Positions 8,167 through 14,645 of a stretch of DNA of 21,864 bases are shown one piece after another; within the stretch, counting starts at the first letter, position 1; each line of letters starts with the position of its first letter. The stretch lies in the NCBI GenBank assembly GCA_038258425.1, contig JBBSPV010000053.1:1-21864 (forward strand). Direction: 5' to 3'. This stretch comes from DATLGB01 sp038258425. Its GTDB lineage: Bacteria; Actinomycetota; Thermoleophilia; Solirubrobacterales; Solirubrobacteraceae. Under the pieces are notes generated by a model. It searched no databases. It was not told the DNA's origin and was given only the letters and a program-made list of their open reading frames with translations. The translations under genes were made by a program, and so were the position numbers.

Positions 8167-9009
8167 GTGGGCACCTACGACCTCAGCGGGAAGGTCGCCC
8201 TCGTCACGGGCGCCGGCCGCGGCATCGGCCTCGAGACCGCGCGGGCGCTCGTGGCGCGCGGCGCGAGGGTGGCGCTGCTCGACCTCGACCGCGACATCGC
8301 CGAAGATTCGGCCGCCGACGTGGGGGGCGAGGCGATCGGCCTCGGCGCCGACGTCACGGACCGCGCCGCGATGGACGCGGCCGTCGCCGAGACGGTGCGC
8401 CGCCTGGGCGGTCTCGACGTCGTGGTGGCCAACGCGGGCATCGCGACGCCGCCGTCCACCGCGCTGACGCTCGACGAGGCGGCCTTCGAGCGGGTGCTCG
8501 CGGTGAACCTCCTCGGGGTCTGGCGCACCGTGCGAGCCGCGCTGCCGGCCGTCGCGGCGCGCCGGGGCCACGTCGTCGTCGTCTCCTCGATCTACGCGTT
8601 CGCCAACGGCATGGGCCAGCTGCCCTATGCGATGGCCAAGGCGGGCGTCGAGCAGCTCGGGCGCGGCCTGCGCGTCGAGCTCGCCCAGCGCGGCGTCGGC
8701 GTCACCGTCGCGTACTTCGGCTTCATCGACACGGAGATGGTCCGCAGCACGCTCGATCGCAGCCCGCGGCGCGACCAGCTCCTCGCGGCCATCCCCGCGC
8801 CGCTGCGCAAACGGCTGCCGCCGTCCGCCGCCGGGGAGGCGATCGCCTCGGCGATCGTGCGCCGGGCGCCACGGCTCATCCTGCCCCGCCGCTGGGTCCT
8901 GCTGTCGGTCCTGCGCGGCGTCGCCGCTCCGGTCCTGGACCTCGCGGCGACGCGCGACGCCAAGGTCACGGCGCTGCTGCGCGATCTCGACCGTGACGCT
9001 CCGGGCTAG
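8167..9009 (+). CDS. Short-chain dehydrogenase/reductase
   Basis: A classical Rossmann-fold SDR of 280 residues. The cofactor motif TGAGRGIG is at 14-21, NAG follows (ANAGIATPP), and the catalytic residues are S141 with Y154 and K158 in YAMAK. LLDLDRD after the second strand, with an acidic residue at its end, suggests a preference for NAD(H). A C-terminal tail of ~45 residues (LRKRLPPSAAGEAIA onward) is longer than in minimal SDRs and is hydrophobic near RRWVLLSVLRGVAAPVLDLA, perhaps giving membrane or substrate contact. The GTG at 8167 places the glycine-rich loop at the usual distance. It is followed after 13 bases by the GroES-like gene. The substrate is unknown. Confidence 0.9.
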   Translation: MGTYDLSGKVALVTGAGRGIGLETARALVARGARVALLDLDRDIAEDSAADVGGEAIGLGADVTDRAAMDAAVAETVRRLGGLDVVVANAGIATPPSTALTLDEAAFERVLAVNLLGVWRTVRAALPAVAARRGHVVVVSSIYAFANGMGQLPYAMAKAGVEQLGRGLRVELAQRGVGVTVAYFGFIDTEMVRSTLDRSPRRDQLLAAIPAPLRKRLPPSAAGEAIASAIVRRAPRLILPRRWVLLSVLRGVAAPVLDLAATRDAKVTALLRDLDRDAPG

Positions 9010-9012
9010 CCT
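9007..9012 (+). promoter_or_regulatory. Leaderless -10 candidate for GroES-like gene
   Basis: TAGCCT fits TANNNT. It includes the stop codon of the SDR gene and ends ten bases before the ATG at 9023. It may give the GroES-like/YcaQ pair a promoter of its own. Confidence 0.45.
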
Positions 9013-9022
9013 TCGGCGCGCG

Positions 9023-9325
9023 ATGCCCGACCAGCTGCGTCCCCTCTTCGACCGGGTCGTGATCAAGGAGCTCGAGCCCGACCGCGTGCGCCAGTCGGGC
9101 CTGCTCGTGCCCGCCGGCAACCACGAGCCGCCGCCGCACCACGGCATCGTCCTTGCGGTCGGCGCCGGCCTGGACTGGTGGGAGAGCGTCGGGGTCAAGA
9201 TGCCGGTGGCTCCCGGCGACCACGTCGTCTTCCCGCACCAGGCCGGGGCGTGGGTCGACGTCGAGGAGGAGCGGCTCCTCGTCTGCCGCGTGACGGAGCT
9301 GCTCGGCGTGCTCGAGCGGGCGTGA
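9023..9325 (+). CDS. GroES-like (Cpn10) co-chaperonin, orphan
   Basis: A 100-residue Cpn10-fold protein. The first strand LRPLFDRVVIKELEPD (5-20) matches the GroES start, followed by a mobile-loop region RVRQSGLLVPAGNHEPPPHH (~21-40). Next come GIVLAVGAG, a short insertion DWWESVGVKMPVAPGD, HVVFPHQAGAWVDVEEERLLV, and the C-terminal VTELLGVLE. No groEL lies beside it, so it is not the groESL operon copy. It probably caps a chaperonin made elsewhere, or has diverged to another role. Its stop overlaps the GTG of the YcaQ-type gene (GTGA, 9322-9325), which links the two. The tryptophan pair and proline-rich mobile loop are unlike housekeeping GroES. Confidence 0.85.
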   Translation: MPDQLRPLFDRVVIKELEPDRVRQSGLLVPAGNHEPPPHHGIVLAVGAGLDWWESVGVKMPVAPGDHVVFPHQAGAWVDVEEERLLVCRVTELLGVLERA

Positions 9326-10533
9326 GGCGCCGCGAGCGGCTCTCGGCCGCCGAGGCGCGCCGGCTCGCGCTCGCCGCGCAGGGCCTCGCGGGCGCCCGGC
9401 CACCGTCGGGGGGCGTCTCGACCCGGGCCATCGGCGCGACGATCGGCCGGCTCGGCCTCCTGCAGATCGACTCGGTCAACGTCCTCTCGCGGGCCCACTA
9501 CCTCCCGCTCTTCAGCCGTCTCGGCGGCTACGACCGCACCGCCCTCGACCGCGCCGCCCACTACGCGCCGCGGCGCCTGTTCGAGTACTGGGGCCACGAG
9601 GCCTCCCTGATCCCCGTCGCCACCCAGCCCCTGCTGCGCTGGCGCATGGCCCGCGCCCTGGAGGAGGCCTGGGGCGGCATGCGGCGCGTGGCGACCGAGC
9701 GCCCGGACCTCGTGGCCCGGGTCCTCGAGACGGTGCGCGAGCGCGGGCCGGTCGCCGCGAGCGAGATCGACGCCGACACCCCGCGCCGCTCCGAGCCGTG
9801 GTGGGACTGGTCCGAGGTCAAGCGGGCGGTCGAGTGGCTGTTCTGGAGCGGGCAGGTGACCTCGGCTCGGCGGCGCGGCTTCGAGCGCCTCTACGACCTG
9901 CCGGAGCGGGTGCTGCCGCGGGCGGTGCTCGAGACGCCGACCCCCGAGCCGGCCGACGCCCAGCGCGAGCTCGTGCGCATGGCCGCCCGCGCCCTCGGCG
10001 TCGCCACGGCGTCCGACCTGCGCGACTACTGGCGCCTGCCCGTGGTCGCCGACGTGCCTGCGCGGATGGCCGAGCTCGTCGAGGCCGGCGACCTCCTCCC
10101 CGTGGAGGTCGAGGGCTGGGAACGCCCGGCGGTGCTCGACACGCGGGCGACGCTCCCGCGCCGGGTCGACGCCCGCGCGCTGGTGGCGCCGTTCGACCCG
10201 CTGGTGTGGGAGCGGGCCCGGGCCCAGCGGTTGTTCGGCTTTCACTACCGCATCGAGATCTACGTACCGGCGCCCAAGCGCGTCCACGGCTACTACGTGC
10301 TGCCCTTCCTGCTCGGCGACACGCTCGTCGGGCGCGCCGACCTCAAGGCCGACCGGCAGGCCGGCGTGCTGCGCGTCCAGGCGGTGCACGCCGAGCCGGA
10401 CGCGCCGGCGCACACCGCCGCGGCGCTGGCGGCGGAGCTCGACGAGCTCGCCGCCTGGCTCGGGCTCGGGGGCGTGGCGGTCACGGACCGCGGCGACCTC
10501 GCCCCGGCCCTCGCGGCGGCGGTGGGCGGCTAG
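9322..10533 (+). CDS. YcaQ/AlkZ-type winged-helix DNA glycosylase
   Basis: A 403-residue protein of the YcaQ/AlkZ (HTH_42) family. These are monofunctional glycosylases that unhook interstrand crosslinks or alkylated bases using tandem winged helices. The diagnostic Q-x-D catalytic motif is present as LLQIDSVNVLSRAHYL, with Q48 and D50. The rest of the family pattern is recognisable: the FEYWGHEASLIP stretch (~90-101), the winged-helix region around WDWSEVKRAVEWLFWSGQ, and the C-terminal FDPLVWERARAQRLFGFHYRIEIYVP with YYVLPFLLGDTLVGRADLKADR. The GTG start at 9322 overlaps the GroES-like stop. QxD is the E. coli YcaQ version, rather than the QxQ seen in some Streptomyces resistance glycosylases. 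No biosynthetic cluster is nearby, so a general repair role is more likely than self-resistance. Confidence 0.88.
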   Translation: MRRRERLSAAEARRLALAAQGLAGARPPSGGVSTRAIGATIGRLGLLQIDSVNVLSRAHYLPLFSRLGGYDRTALDRAAHYAPRRLFEYWGHEASLIPVATQPLLRWRMARALEEAWGGMRRVATERPDLVARVLETVRERGPVAASEIDADTPRRSEPWWDWSEVKRAVEWLFWSGQVTSARRRGFERLYDLPERVLPRAVLETPTPEPADAQRELVRMAARALGVATASDLRDYWRLPVVADVPARMAELVEAGDLLPVEVEGWERPAVLDTRATLPRRVDARALVAPFDPLVWERARAQRLFGFHYRIEIYVPAPKRVHGYYVLPFLLGDTLVGRADLKADRQAGVLRVQAVHAEPDAPAHTAAALAAELDELAAWLGLGGVAVTDRGDLAPALAAAVGG

Positions 10534-10581
10534 GTCCTCGGGGCTTCGGGGCTCCTCAGAGCCTTCAGACGCCGGATGGCC

Positions 10582-10617
10582 GTCGGGCCGACCGGAGCCC
10601 TGGTTCGCGGGCCCGAC
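10582..10617. repeat. Inverted repeat, 8-bp arms
   Basis: GTCGGGCC (10582-10589) pairs with GGCCCGAC (10610-10617) across a 20-base loop. Its right arm overlaps the next inverted repeat by three bases, so the two hairpins would be mutually exclusive in RNA. Confidence 0.6.
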
Positions 10618-10703
10618 CACGTCGTCACGCGCCACGCGTGGTCCGGTGGGAGGACCGCGGGGGTCCGTGACCGAGACCACGTCCTCGTGCAGCGTCCGTG
10701 GTC
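10615..10703. repeat. Two inverted repeats in a 60-base tandem register
   Basis: GACCACG at 10615-10621 pairs with CGTGGTC at 10637-10643. The same arms recur at 10675-10681 and 10697-10703. Both loops are exactly 15 bases and the two units are exactly 60 bases apart. Over the first 44 positions the units share roughly two thirds of bases, with the arms and GGACCGC conserved best. The loops have diverged while the arms have not, which suggests selection on pairing or on protein binding. Confidence 0.65.
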
Positions 10704-10730
10704 GGCTCGGTGGACCGCCTGACCGCCCAC

Positions 10731-10985
10731 TCACGGCGCCCGCCGGCGCAGCCGGATCGGGCCGCGGGCCCGAGCGCGCTCGACGACCTCGCCGCGCTGG
10801 GTGATCTCGAGCTCGCCCGCCTCGACGAGCGCGTCGGCGGCCGCCCGGACGAGCGGCATGAGGGCGCGGAAGCCGGCGTCGCCGGCCAGGGTCCGCGCGG
10901 CCTCGGACGGGCAGATGGTGGCGCCGGGCCGGCGCTGGGCCAGCAGGTCGAGGATGGTCCGCTCGGCGTCCGCGCGATCGCTCAC
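10731..10985 (-). CDS. DUF3253 small winged-helix-like protein
   Basis: An 84-residue protein that I recognise as DUF3253. After an acidic start it has RTILDLLAQRRPGATICPSEAART (~9-32), then FRALMPLVRAAADALVEAGELEITQRGEVV and the terminal RGPIRLR. The helix-helix-helix-strand-strand pattern resembles a small winged helix. The biochemical role of the family is not established. The GTG at 10985 is preceded by TAGGCC (10997-10992) six bases upstream, consistent with a leaderless message. It diverges from the OppB-type permease and converges with the YcaQ-type gene across a hairpin-rich gap. Confidence 0.85.
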   Translation of the reverse strand: MSDRADAERTILDLLAQRRPGATICPSEAARTLAGDAGFRALMPLVRAAADALVEAGELEITQRGEVVERARARGPIRLRRRAP

Positions 10986-10991
10986 GGCCAG

Positions 10992-10997
10992 GGCCTA
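10992..10997 (-). promoter_or_regulatory. Leaderless -10 candidate for DUF3253 gene
   Basis: On the minus strand TAGGCC ends six bases before the GTG at 10985, with no Shine-Dalgarno. It lacks the final T of TANNNT, so it is a weaker match. Confidence 0.4.
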
Positions 10998-11042
10998 CCC
11001 GCCCTGCCGACATGGATGGCCGTCTGGGACCATGTCGAGGGG

Positions 11043-11966
11043 ATGCTCGCGTACCTGCTGCGCCGGCTCGCGCTGGGCGTCGGCGTCCTCGTGGCCACGG
11101 CGGTCGTCGCCTACGGCGGCATCCGGGCGTTGCGGCCGGACACCGTGCTCGACGGCCGGGGCCTCGTGGCCGGGACGTGGCACGACGTCGAGCGGGTCTT
11201 CCTCCACCTCGACTTCGGCGATCCGGCGGTGCGCGAGGAGCTGCTCCGGGGCCTCCCCACGGACGTCACCCTCGTGTTCGGCGGCTTCCTGCTCGGGACG
11301 TTGGCGGGCCTGTGGCTCGGCTCGTGGTCGGCGGCCCGGCGCGGGACGCTTCCCGCGCAGGCGCTCATGGCGCTGTCGGCGCTCGCCCTGTGCGCGCCGG
11401 TCTACGTCGTCTGCTTCGGGCTGCTGCTGCTCTTCGACCCGGCCTTCGGCGTCGTGCCCCTGGGCTGGCTGTTCCCGCTCGACGCCTCGCAGATCGAGGT
11501 CACGGGCCCGGCCTCGTTCCTGAAGGCCAACCTCGTGCCCGCGATCGTCGTGGCGGCCCCGCTCGCCGCGGCCTGCCTGCGCCTGACGCTGGCGGTGAGC
11601 TCCGAGGCGCGCGACGAGGACTACATCCGCACGGCCGTGGCCAAGGGCCTGCATCCCCAGAGGGGGGTGGCCCGCCACATCCGGCCGGCGGCCCGGGTGG
11701 CGGTGGGCTCCTACGCCGGCGCGGCGATCCCGCTCTTCGTCACGAACCTCGTGCTCGTCGAGTACGTCTTCGCCGTGCCCGGGTTCTTCAAGCAGACGCG
11801 GTCGGCCCTCGACCAGGCGTCCGGCGCGGCCAGCGCCGTGGACTTCGCCGCGCTGCAGGCGCTCGCCCTGTGGGGCGCGGTGTTCATCGTCGTCATCGGC
11901 CTGCTGGCCGACCTGGCCCTCGTCGCCCTCGATCCGCGCATCCGCACCAGGGGCCGCGTCGGGTGA
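11043..11966 (+). CDS. OppB-type ABC transporter permease, orphan
   Basis: An integral-membrane permease of the DppB/OppB type (307 residues from the ATG at 11043). It begins MLAYLLRRLALGVGVLVAT, the usual first transmembrane segment of this family, and has about six membrane helices. The cytoplasmic EAA loop lies at ~187-220, around EARDEDYIRTAVAKGL and HPQRGVARHIRPAAR, and matches the OppB pattern of DY-x-RTA-x-AKGL. An ATG at 11016 is an alternative start. OppB permeases work with an OppC partner, ATPases and a binding protein, none of which is encoded here. The protein either pairs with components elsewhere or has a changed role. The promoter and start of modA follow directly. Confidence 0.85.
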   Translation: MLAYLLRRLALGVGVLVATAVVAYGGIRALRPDTVLDGRGLVAGTWHDVERVFLHLDFGDPAVREELLRGLPTDVTLVFGGFLLGTLAGLWLGSWSAARRGTLPAQALMALSALALCAPVYVVCFGLLLLFDPAFGVVPLGWLFPLDASQIEVTGPASFLKANLVPAIVVAAPLAAACLRLTLAVSSEARDEDYIRTAVAKGLHPQRGVARHIRPAARVAVGSYAGAAIPLFVTNLVLVEYVFAVPGFFKQTRSALDQASGAASAVDFAALQALALWGAVFIVVIGLLADLALVALDPRIRTRGRVG

Positions 11967-11969
11967 AGT

Positions 11970-11995
11970 CTACCTAGGCAACGCCTGGGTAGAAT
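11970..11995 (+). promoter_or_regulatory. modA promoter with overlapping inverted repeat
   Basis: TAGAAT at 11990-11995 is a good -10 and ends eight bases before the modA ATG at 12004, so the message is probably leaderless or nearly so. No convincing -35 is seen. CTACCTAGGC (11970-11979) and GCCTGGGTAG (11983-11992) form an inverted repeat with one mismatch around AAC, reaching into the -10. It starts three bases after the permease stop. I infer an operator for a dimeric repressor, perhaps molybdate-responsive. A terminator is less likely because there is no T-run. Confidence 0.6.
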
Positions 11996-12003
11996 GCTCG
12001 CCG

Positions 12004-12765
12004 ATGGCTCGCGTCCCGGTTCTCGCTCTCGCCCTCGTCGCCCTCGTCCTGTCCGCCTGCGGTGACTCGAGCGACTCGGGCGGCTCCGGCCCGGTGGTGG
12101 TGTCCGCCGCCGCCTCCCTGAAGGGCGCCTTCACGGCCTACGCCGAGGACACCGGCGGCAACGCGCGACTCTCCTTCGCCGGCTCGGACGAGCTGGCCGC
12201 CCAGATCCGGCAGGGCGTCAGGCCCGACGTCTTCGCCGCGGCCAACACGAAGCTGCCCGACGTGCTCTTCGAGGAGGGCGAGGTCGGCGAGCCGCAGGTC
12301 TTCGCCGGCAACCGGCTCGTCCTCGCGGTGCCCGCGCAGGGCGCGAAGGTCGGAAGCCTCGACGAGCTCGCCGGACCGGGCGTGACCATCGCGGTCGGGT
12401 CGGCGTCCGTGCCCGTCGGCTCCTACACGCGCGACGTGCTCGGCCGGCTGCCGGCCGTCCAGGAGCGCGCGATCCTCGCCAACGTCCGCTCGCAGGAGCC
12501 CGACGTCAAGGGCGTGGTCGGCAAGCTCACGCAGGGCGCCGTCGACGCGGGCTTCGTCTACGTCACCGACGTCAGGGCCACGAAGGGCGCGCTGAAGGCG
12601 ATCGAGCTGCCCAAGGGGCTCAAGCCGTCCGGCGCCTACGGTGTCGCCATCGTCAAGGGCGCCAAGCATCCGAAGGCCGCGAAGCGCTTCGTCGCCGGCC
12701 TGCTCGACGGCCAGGGCGCCGACGCGCTGCGCAAGGCGGGCTTCGAGCCCCCGCCGTCACCGTGA
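12004..12765 (+). CDS. modA: Molybdate ABC transporter, substrate-binding lipoprotein
   Basis: The periplasmic-type molybdate-binding protein (253 residues), anchored as a lipoprotein. The signal peptide MARVPVLALALVALVLSAC ends in lipobox LSAC at Cys19, followed by a Ser/Gly-rich linker. The mature domain opens VVVSAAASLKGAFTAYAED, the classic ModA start that supplies oxyanion-binding serines. It continues with FAGSDELAAQIRQGVRPDVFAAAN, NRLVLAVP, VGSASVPVGSYTRDVL (~136-151), GAVDAGFVYVTDV and YGVAIVKGAKHPKAAKRFV. These are all typical of ModA/WtpA-type proteins. Its stop overlaps the modB GTG (12762-12765). An inverted repeat covers the promoter. Confidence 0.95.
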   Translation: MARVPVLALALVALVLSACGDSSDSGGSGPVVVSAAASLKGAFTAYAEDTGGNARLSFAGSDELAAQIRQGVRPDVFAAANTKLPDVLFEEGEVGEPQVFAGNRLVLAVPAQGAKVGSLDELAGPGVTIAVGSASVPVGSYTRDVLGRLPAVQERAILANVRSQEPDVKGVVGKLTQGAVDAGFVYVTDVRATKGALKAIELPKGLKPSGAYGVAIVKGAKHPKAAKRFVAGLLDGQGADALRKAGFEPPPSP

Positions 12766-13559
12766 GCCGGGCGTTCGCGCCGCTGCTGGTCCTCGCCCTC
12801 GCCGTCGCGCTGGCCTTCCTCACGGTGCCCGTGCTCGCGATCTTCGTCGACACGAGCCCGGGCCGCCTGCTCGACAGCCTCGGCGATCCGGTCGCGCGGG
12901 ACGCGCTGTGGCTGAGCCTGCGCACGACCCTGCTCGCGCTGGCCATCATCCTGCTCGTGGGCACGCCGGCCGCGTACCTGCTCGCCACGCGCCGCTTCCC
13001 CGGCCGCGCGCTCGTGCTCACCCTCGTCGAGCTGCCGCTCGTCCTGCCGCCCGCCGTGGCCGGGATCGCGCTGCTCGCCGCGCTCGGGCCGCGCGGGCTG
13101 CTCGGCGGGGCGCTCCAGGACGCCGGGATCGCGCTCGTGCTGCAGACCGCCGGGGTCGTCGTCGCGCTCGTCTTCGTCGCCGCGCCGTTCTACCTGCGCC
13201 AGGCCGAGGCCGCCTTCTCCGCGGTGGACCCGTCGCAGCTCGCCGCCTCCCGCACGCTCGGGGCGGGGGAGGCGCGGACCTTCGCGCGCGTGGCGGTGCC
13301 GGCCGCGCGCAGCGGGCTCGCGGCCGGCACGGCGCTGGCCTGGGGACGGGCGCTCGGCGAGTTCGGCGCCACCCTGATGTTCGCCGGCTCGTTCCGCGAC
13401 ATCACCCAGACCGTGCCGCTGGCCATCTACGACCGCTTCGCCGAGGACTTCCCCGGTGCGCTCGCGCTGTCGGCCGTGCTCGTCTGCGTCTCGGCGGCGC
13501 TGCTGCTGTCGGTCAAGCTCGCGACGCGCCACGACGGCCGTCGCGGGGCGCTCGCGTGA
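12762..13559 (+). CDS. modB: Molybdate ABC transporter permease
   Basis: The membrane channel subunit of the molybdate importer (265 residues) with about six transmembrane helices. The EAA loop that docks on the ATPase lies at ~149-180, starting EAAFSAVDPSQLAASRTLGA, followed by VAVPAARSGLAAGTALAWGRALGEFGATLMFAG. The GRALGEFGAT segment is highly typical of ModB and CysT/CysW-type permeases. The GTG start overlaps the modA stop and the TGA overlaps the modC GTG (13556-13559). All three genes are therefore translationally coupled. Confidence 0.94.
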   Translation: MSRAFAPLLVLALAVALAFLTVPVLAIFVDTSPGRLLDSLGDPVARDALWLSLRTTLLALAIILLVGTPAAYLLATRRFPGRALVLTLVELPLVLPPAVAGIALLAALGPRGLLGGALQDAGIALVLQTAGVVVALVFVAAPFYLRQAEAAFSAVDPSQLAASRTLGAGEARTFARVAVPAARSGLAAGTALAWGRALGEFGATLMFAGSFRDITQTVPLAIYDRFAEDFPGALALSAVLVCVSAALLLSVKLATRHDGRRGALA

Positions 13560-14626
13560 GCCTCGCGGTCGAGGCGGCCACCCGGCTCGGCGACGTCGAG
13601 CTCGACGTCGCCCTCGAGGTCGCCGACGGCGCCTGCGTGGCCGTCGCCGGGCCGTCGGGCGCCGGCAAGTCGAGCGTCCTGCGGGTCGTGGCCGGGCTCC
13701 TGCGCCCGGAGCGCGGCCGCGTCCGCTGCGGGGCGGACACCTGGCTCGACACCGCCGGCGGCGTCTGCGTGCCGCCCGAGCGCCGCGGCTGCGGCGTCGT
13801 CTTCCAGGACTTCGCGCTCTTCGAGCACCTCAGCGCCTGGCGCAACGTCGCCTACGGCCTGCGCGGCCTCGGCCGGGCCGAGCGTCGCGGGCGCGCTCAC
13901 GCGCTGCTGGATCGCTTCGGCCTCGCCGCCCGCGCCGATGCGCGCCCGGCGACGCTCTCCGGCGGGGAGCGCCAGCGCGTCGCCCTGGCCCGCGCGCTGG
14001 CTCCCGCGCCGCGCGTGCTGCTGCTCGACGAGCCGCTCTCGGCGCTCGACGCCCGCACGCGCGCGGCGGCCTCGCGCGAGCTGGCCGGGGTGCTCGCCGC
14101 CGCGCGGGTGCCGAGCCTGCTCGTCACCCATGACTTCACGGAGGCGGCGGTGCTCGGGGACGAGGTGGCGGTCATGGACGCCGGCCGGATCGTGCAGCGC
14201 GGCACCGCGGCCGCGCTGGCCGCCGCGCCCGGCTCGGCCTTCGTCGCCGACTTCACCGGCGCCGTCGTGCTGCGCGGCGTCGCCCGCGGCCGCGCGGCCG
14301 GGCTCACCGCGGTGGAGCTCGAGGGCGGTGGCCGCATCGCCTCCACCGACACCGCCGACGGGCCCGTCGCGGCGAGCTTGTTCCCCTGGGAGGTGACGCT
14401 CGAGCCGGCCGGCCACGACGGCGCCGGCGGCTCCGCGCGCAACCACGTCCAGGCCGAGGTCGTGACGCTCACCGCGGTCGGCGGCCGCGTCCGGCTCGGG
14501 CTGCAGGCCGGCCAGCCGCTCACCGCCGAGGTCTCCGAGGCGGCGGTCGCCGAGCTCGGCCTGCGTCCCGGCGCGCACGTGACCGCGACGTGGAAGGCGA
14601 CGGCGACCCGGCTCGTGCGGCGCTGA
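13556..14626 (+). CDS. modC: Molybdate ABC transporter ATP-binding protein
   Basis: The ATPase subunit of the molybdate importer (356 residues). Walker A GPSGAGKS is at 32-39, the Q-loop in VVFQDFALFEH, the signature LSGGERQRVALARAL from 134, Walker B LLLDEPLSALD from 155, and the H-loop in LVTHDFTEAAVLGDEVAVM. The C-terminal ~130 residues form a regulatory region. Its final part, HVQAEVVTLTAVGGRVRLGL and AVAELGLRPGAHVTATWKATAT, is a Mop/TOBE-like oxyanion-binding domain of the kind that lets ModC sense molybdate. The GTG start is fixed by the overlap with modB. The open frame extends far upstream in phase, but that part shadows modA and modB. No molybdenum-cofactor gene is adjacent. Confidence 0.94.
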   Translation: MSLAVEAATRLGDVELDVALEVADGACVAVAGPSGAGKSSVLRVVAGLLRPERGRVRCGADTWLDTAGGVCVPPERRGCGVVFQDFALFEHLSAWRNVAYGLRGLGRAERRGRAHALLDRFGLAARADARPATLSGGERQRVALARALAPAPRVLLLDEPLSALDARTRAAASRELAGVLAAARVPSLLVTHDFTEAAVLGDEVAVMDAGRIVQRGTAAALAAAPGSAFVADFTGAVVLRGVARGRAAGLTAVELEGGGRIASTDTADGPVAASLFPWEVTLEPAGHDGAGGSARNHVQAEVVTLTAVGGRVRLGLQAGQPLTAEVSEAAVAELGLRPGAHVTATWKATATRLVRR

Positions 14627-14633
14627 AACCGGG

Positions 14634-14639
14634 TAGGCG
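14634..14639 (+). promoter_or_regulatory. Leaderless -10 candidate for aldo/keto reductase
   Basis: TAGGCG ends six bases before the ATG at 14646, with only C residues between. There is no Shine-Dalgarno. The hexamer lacks the final T of TANNNT. Confidence 0.4.
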
Positions 14640-14645
14640 CCCCCC

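Larger units (their letters stand above)
10534..10730. other. Convergent intergenic gap rich in inverted repeats
   Basis: This 197-base gap separates two convergent genes and holds no credible ORF. It contains three inverted repeats (10582-10617, 10615-10643 and 10675-10703), two of which belong to an imperfect 60-base tandem duplication. No U-tract follows any of them. Bidirectional termination is the simplest role; a structured small RNA or a paired operator is possible. Confidence 0.6.

Noticed and set aside
9322..10533. Self-resistance glycosylase of a natural-product cluster
   Set aside because: The QxD form and lack of any biosynthetic genes nearby fit general DNA repair better.
7531..11013. 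Minus-strand open frame of over 1100 codons
   Set aside because: It spans antisense to at least four recognised genes and only echoes parts of the real lipoprotein gene in the wrong frame. It is a shadow of high GC.
11967..11995. Intrinsic terminator after the OppB-type permease
   Set aside because: The inverted repeat is followed by a -10-like hexamer and a start codon rather than a T-run, so an operator role is more likely.
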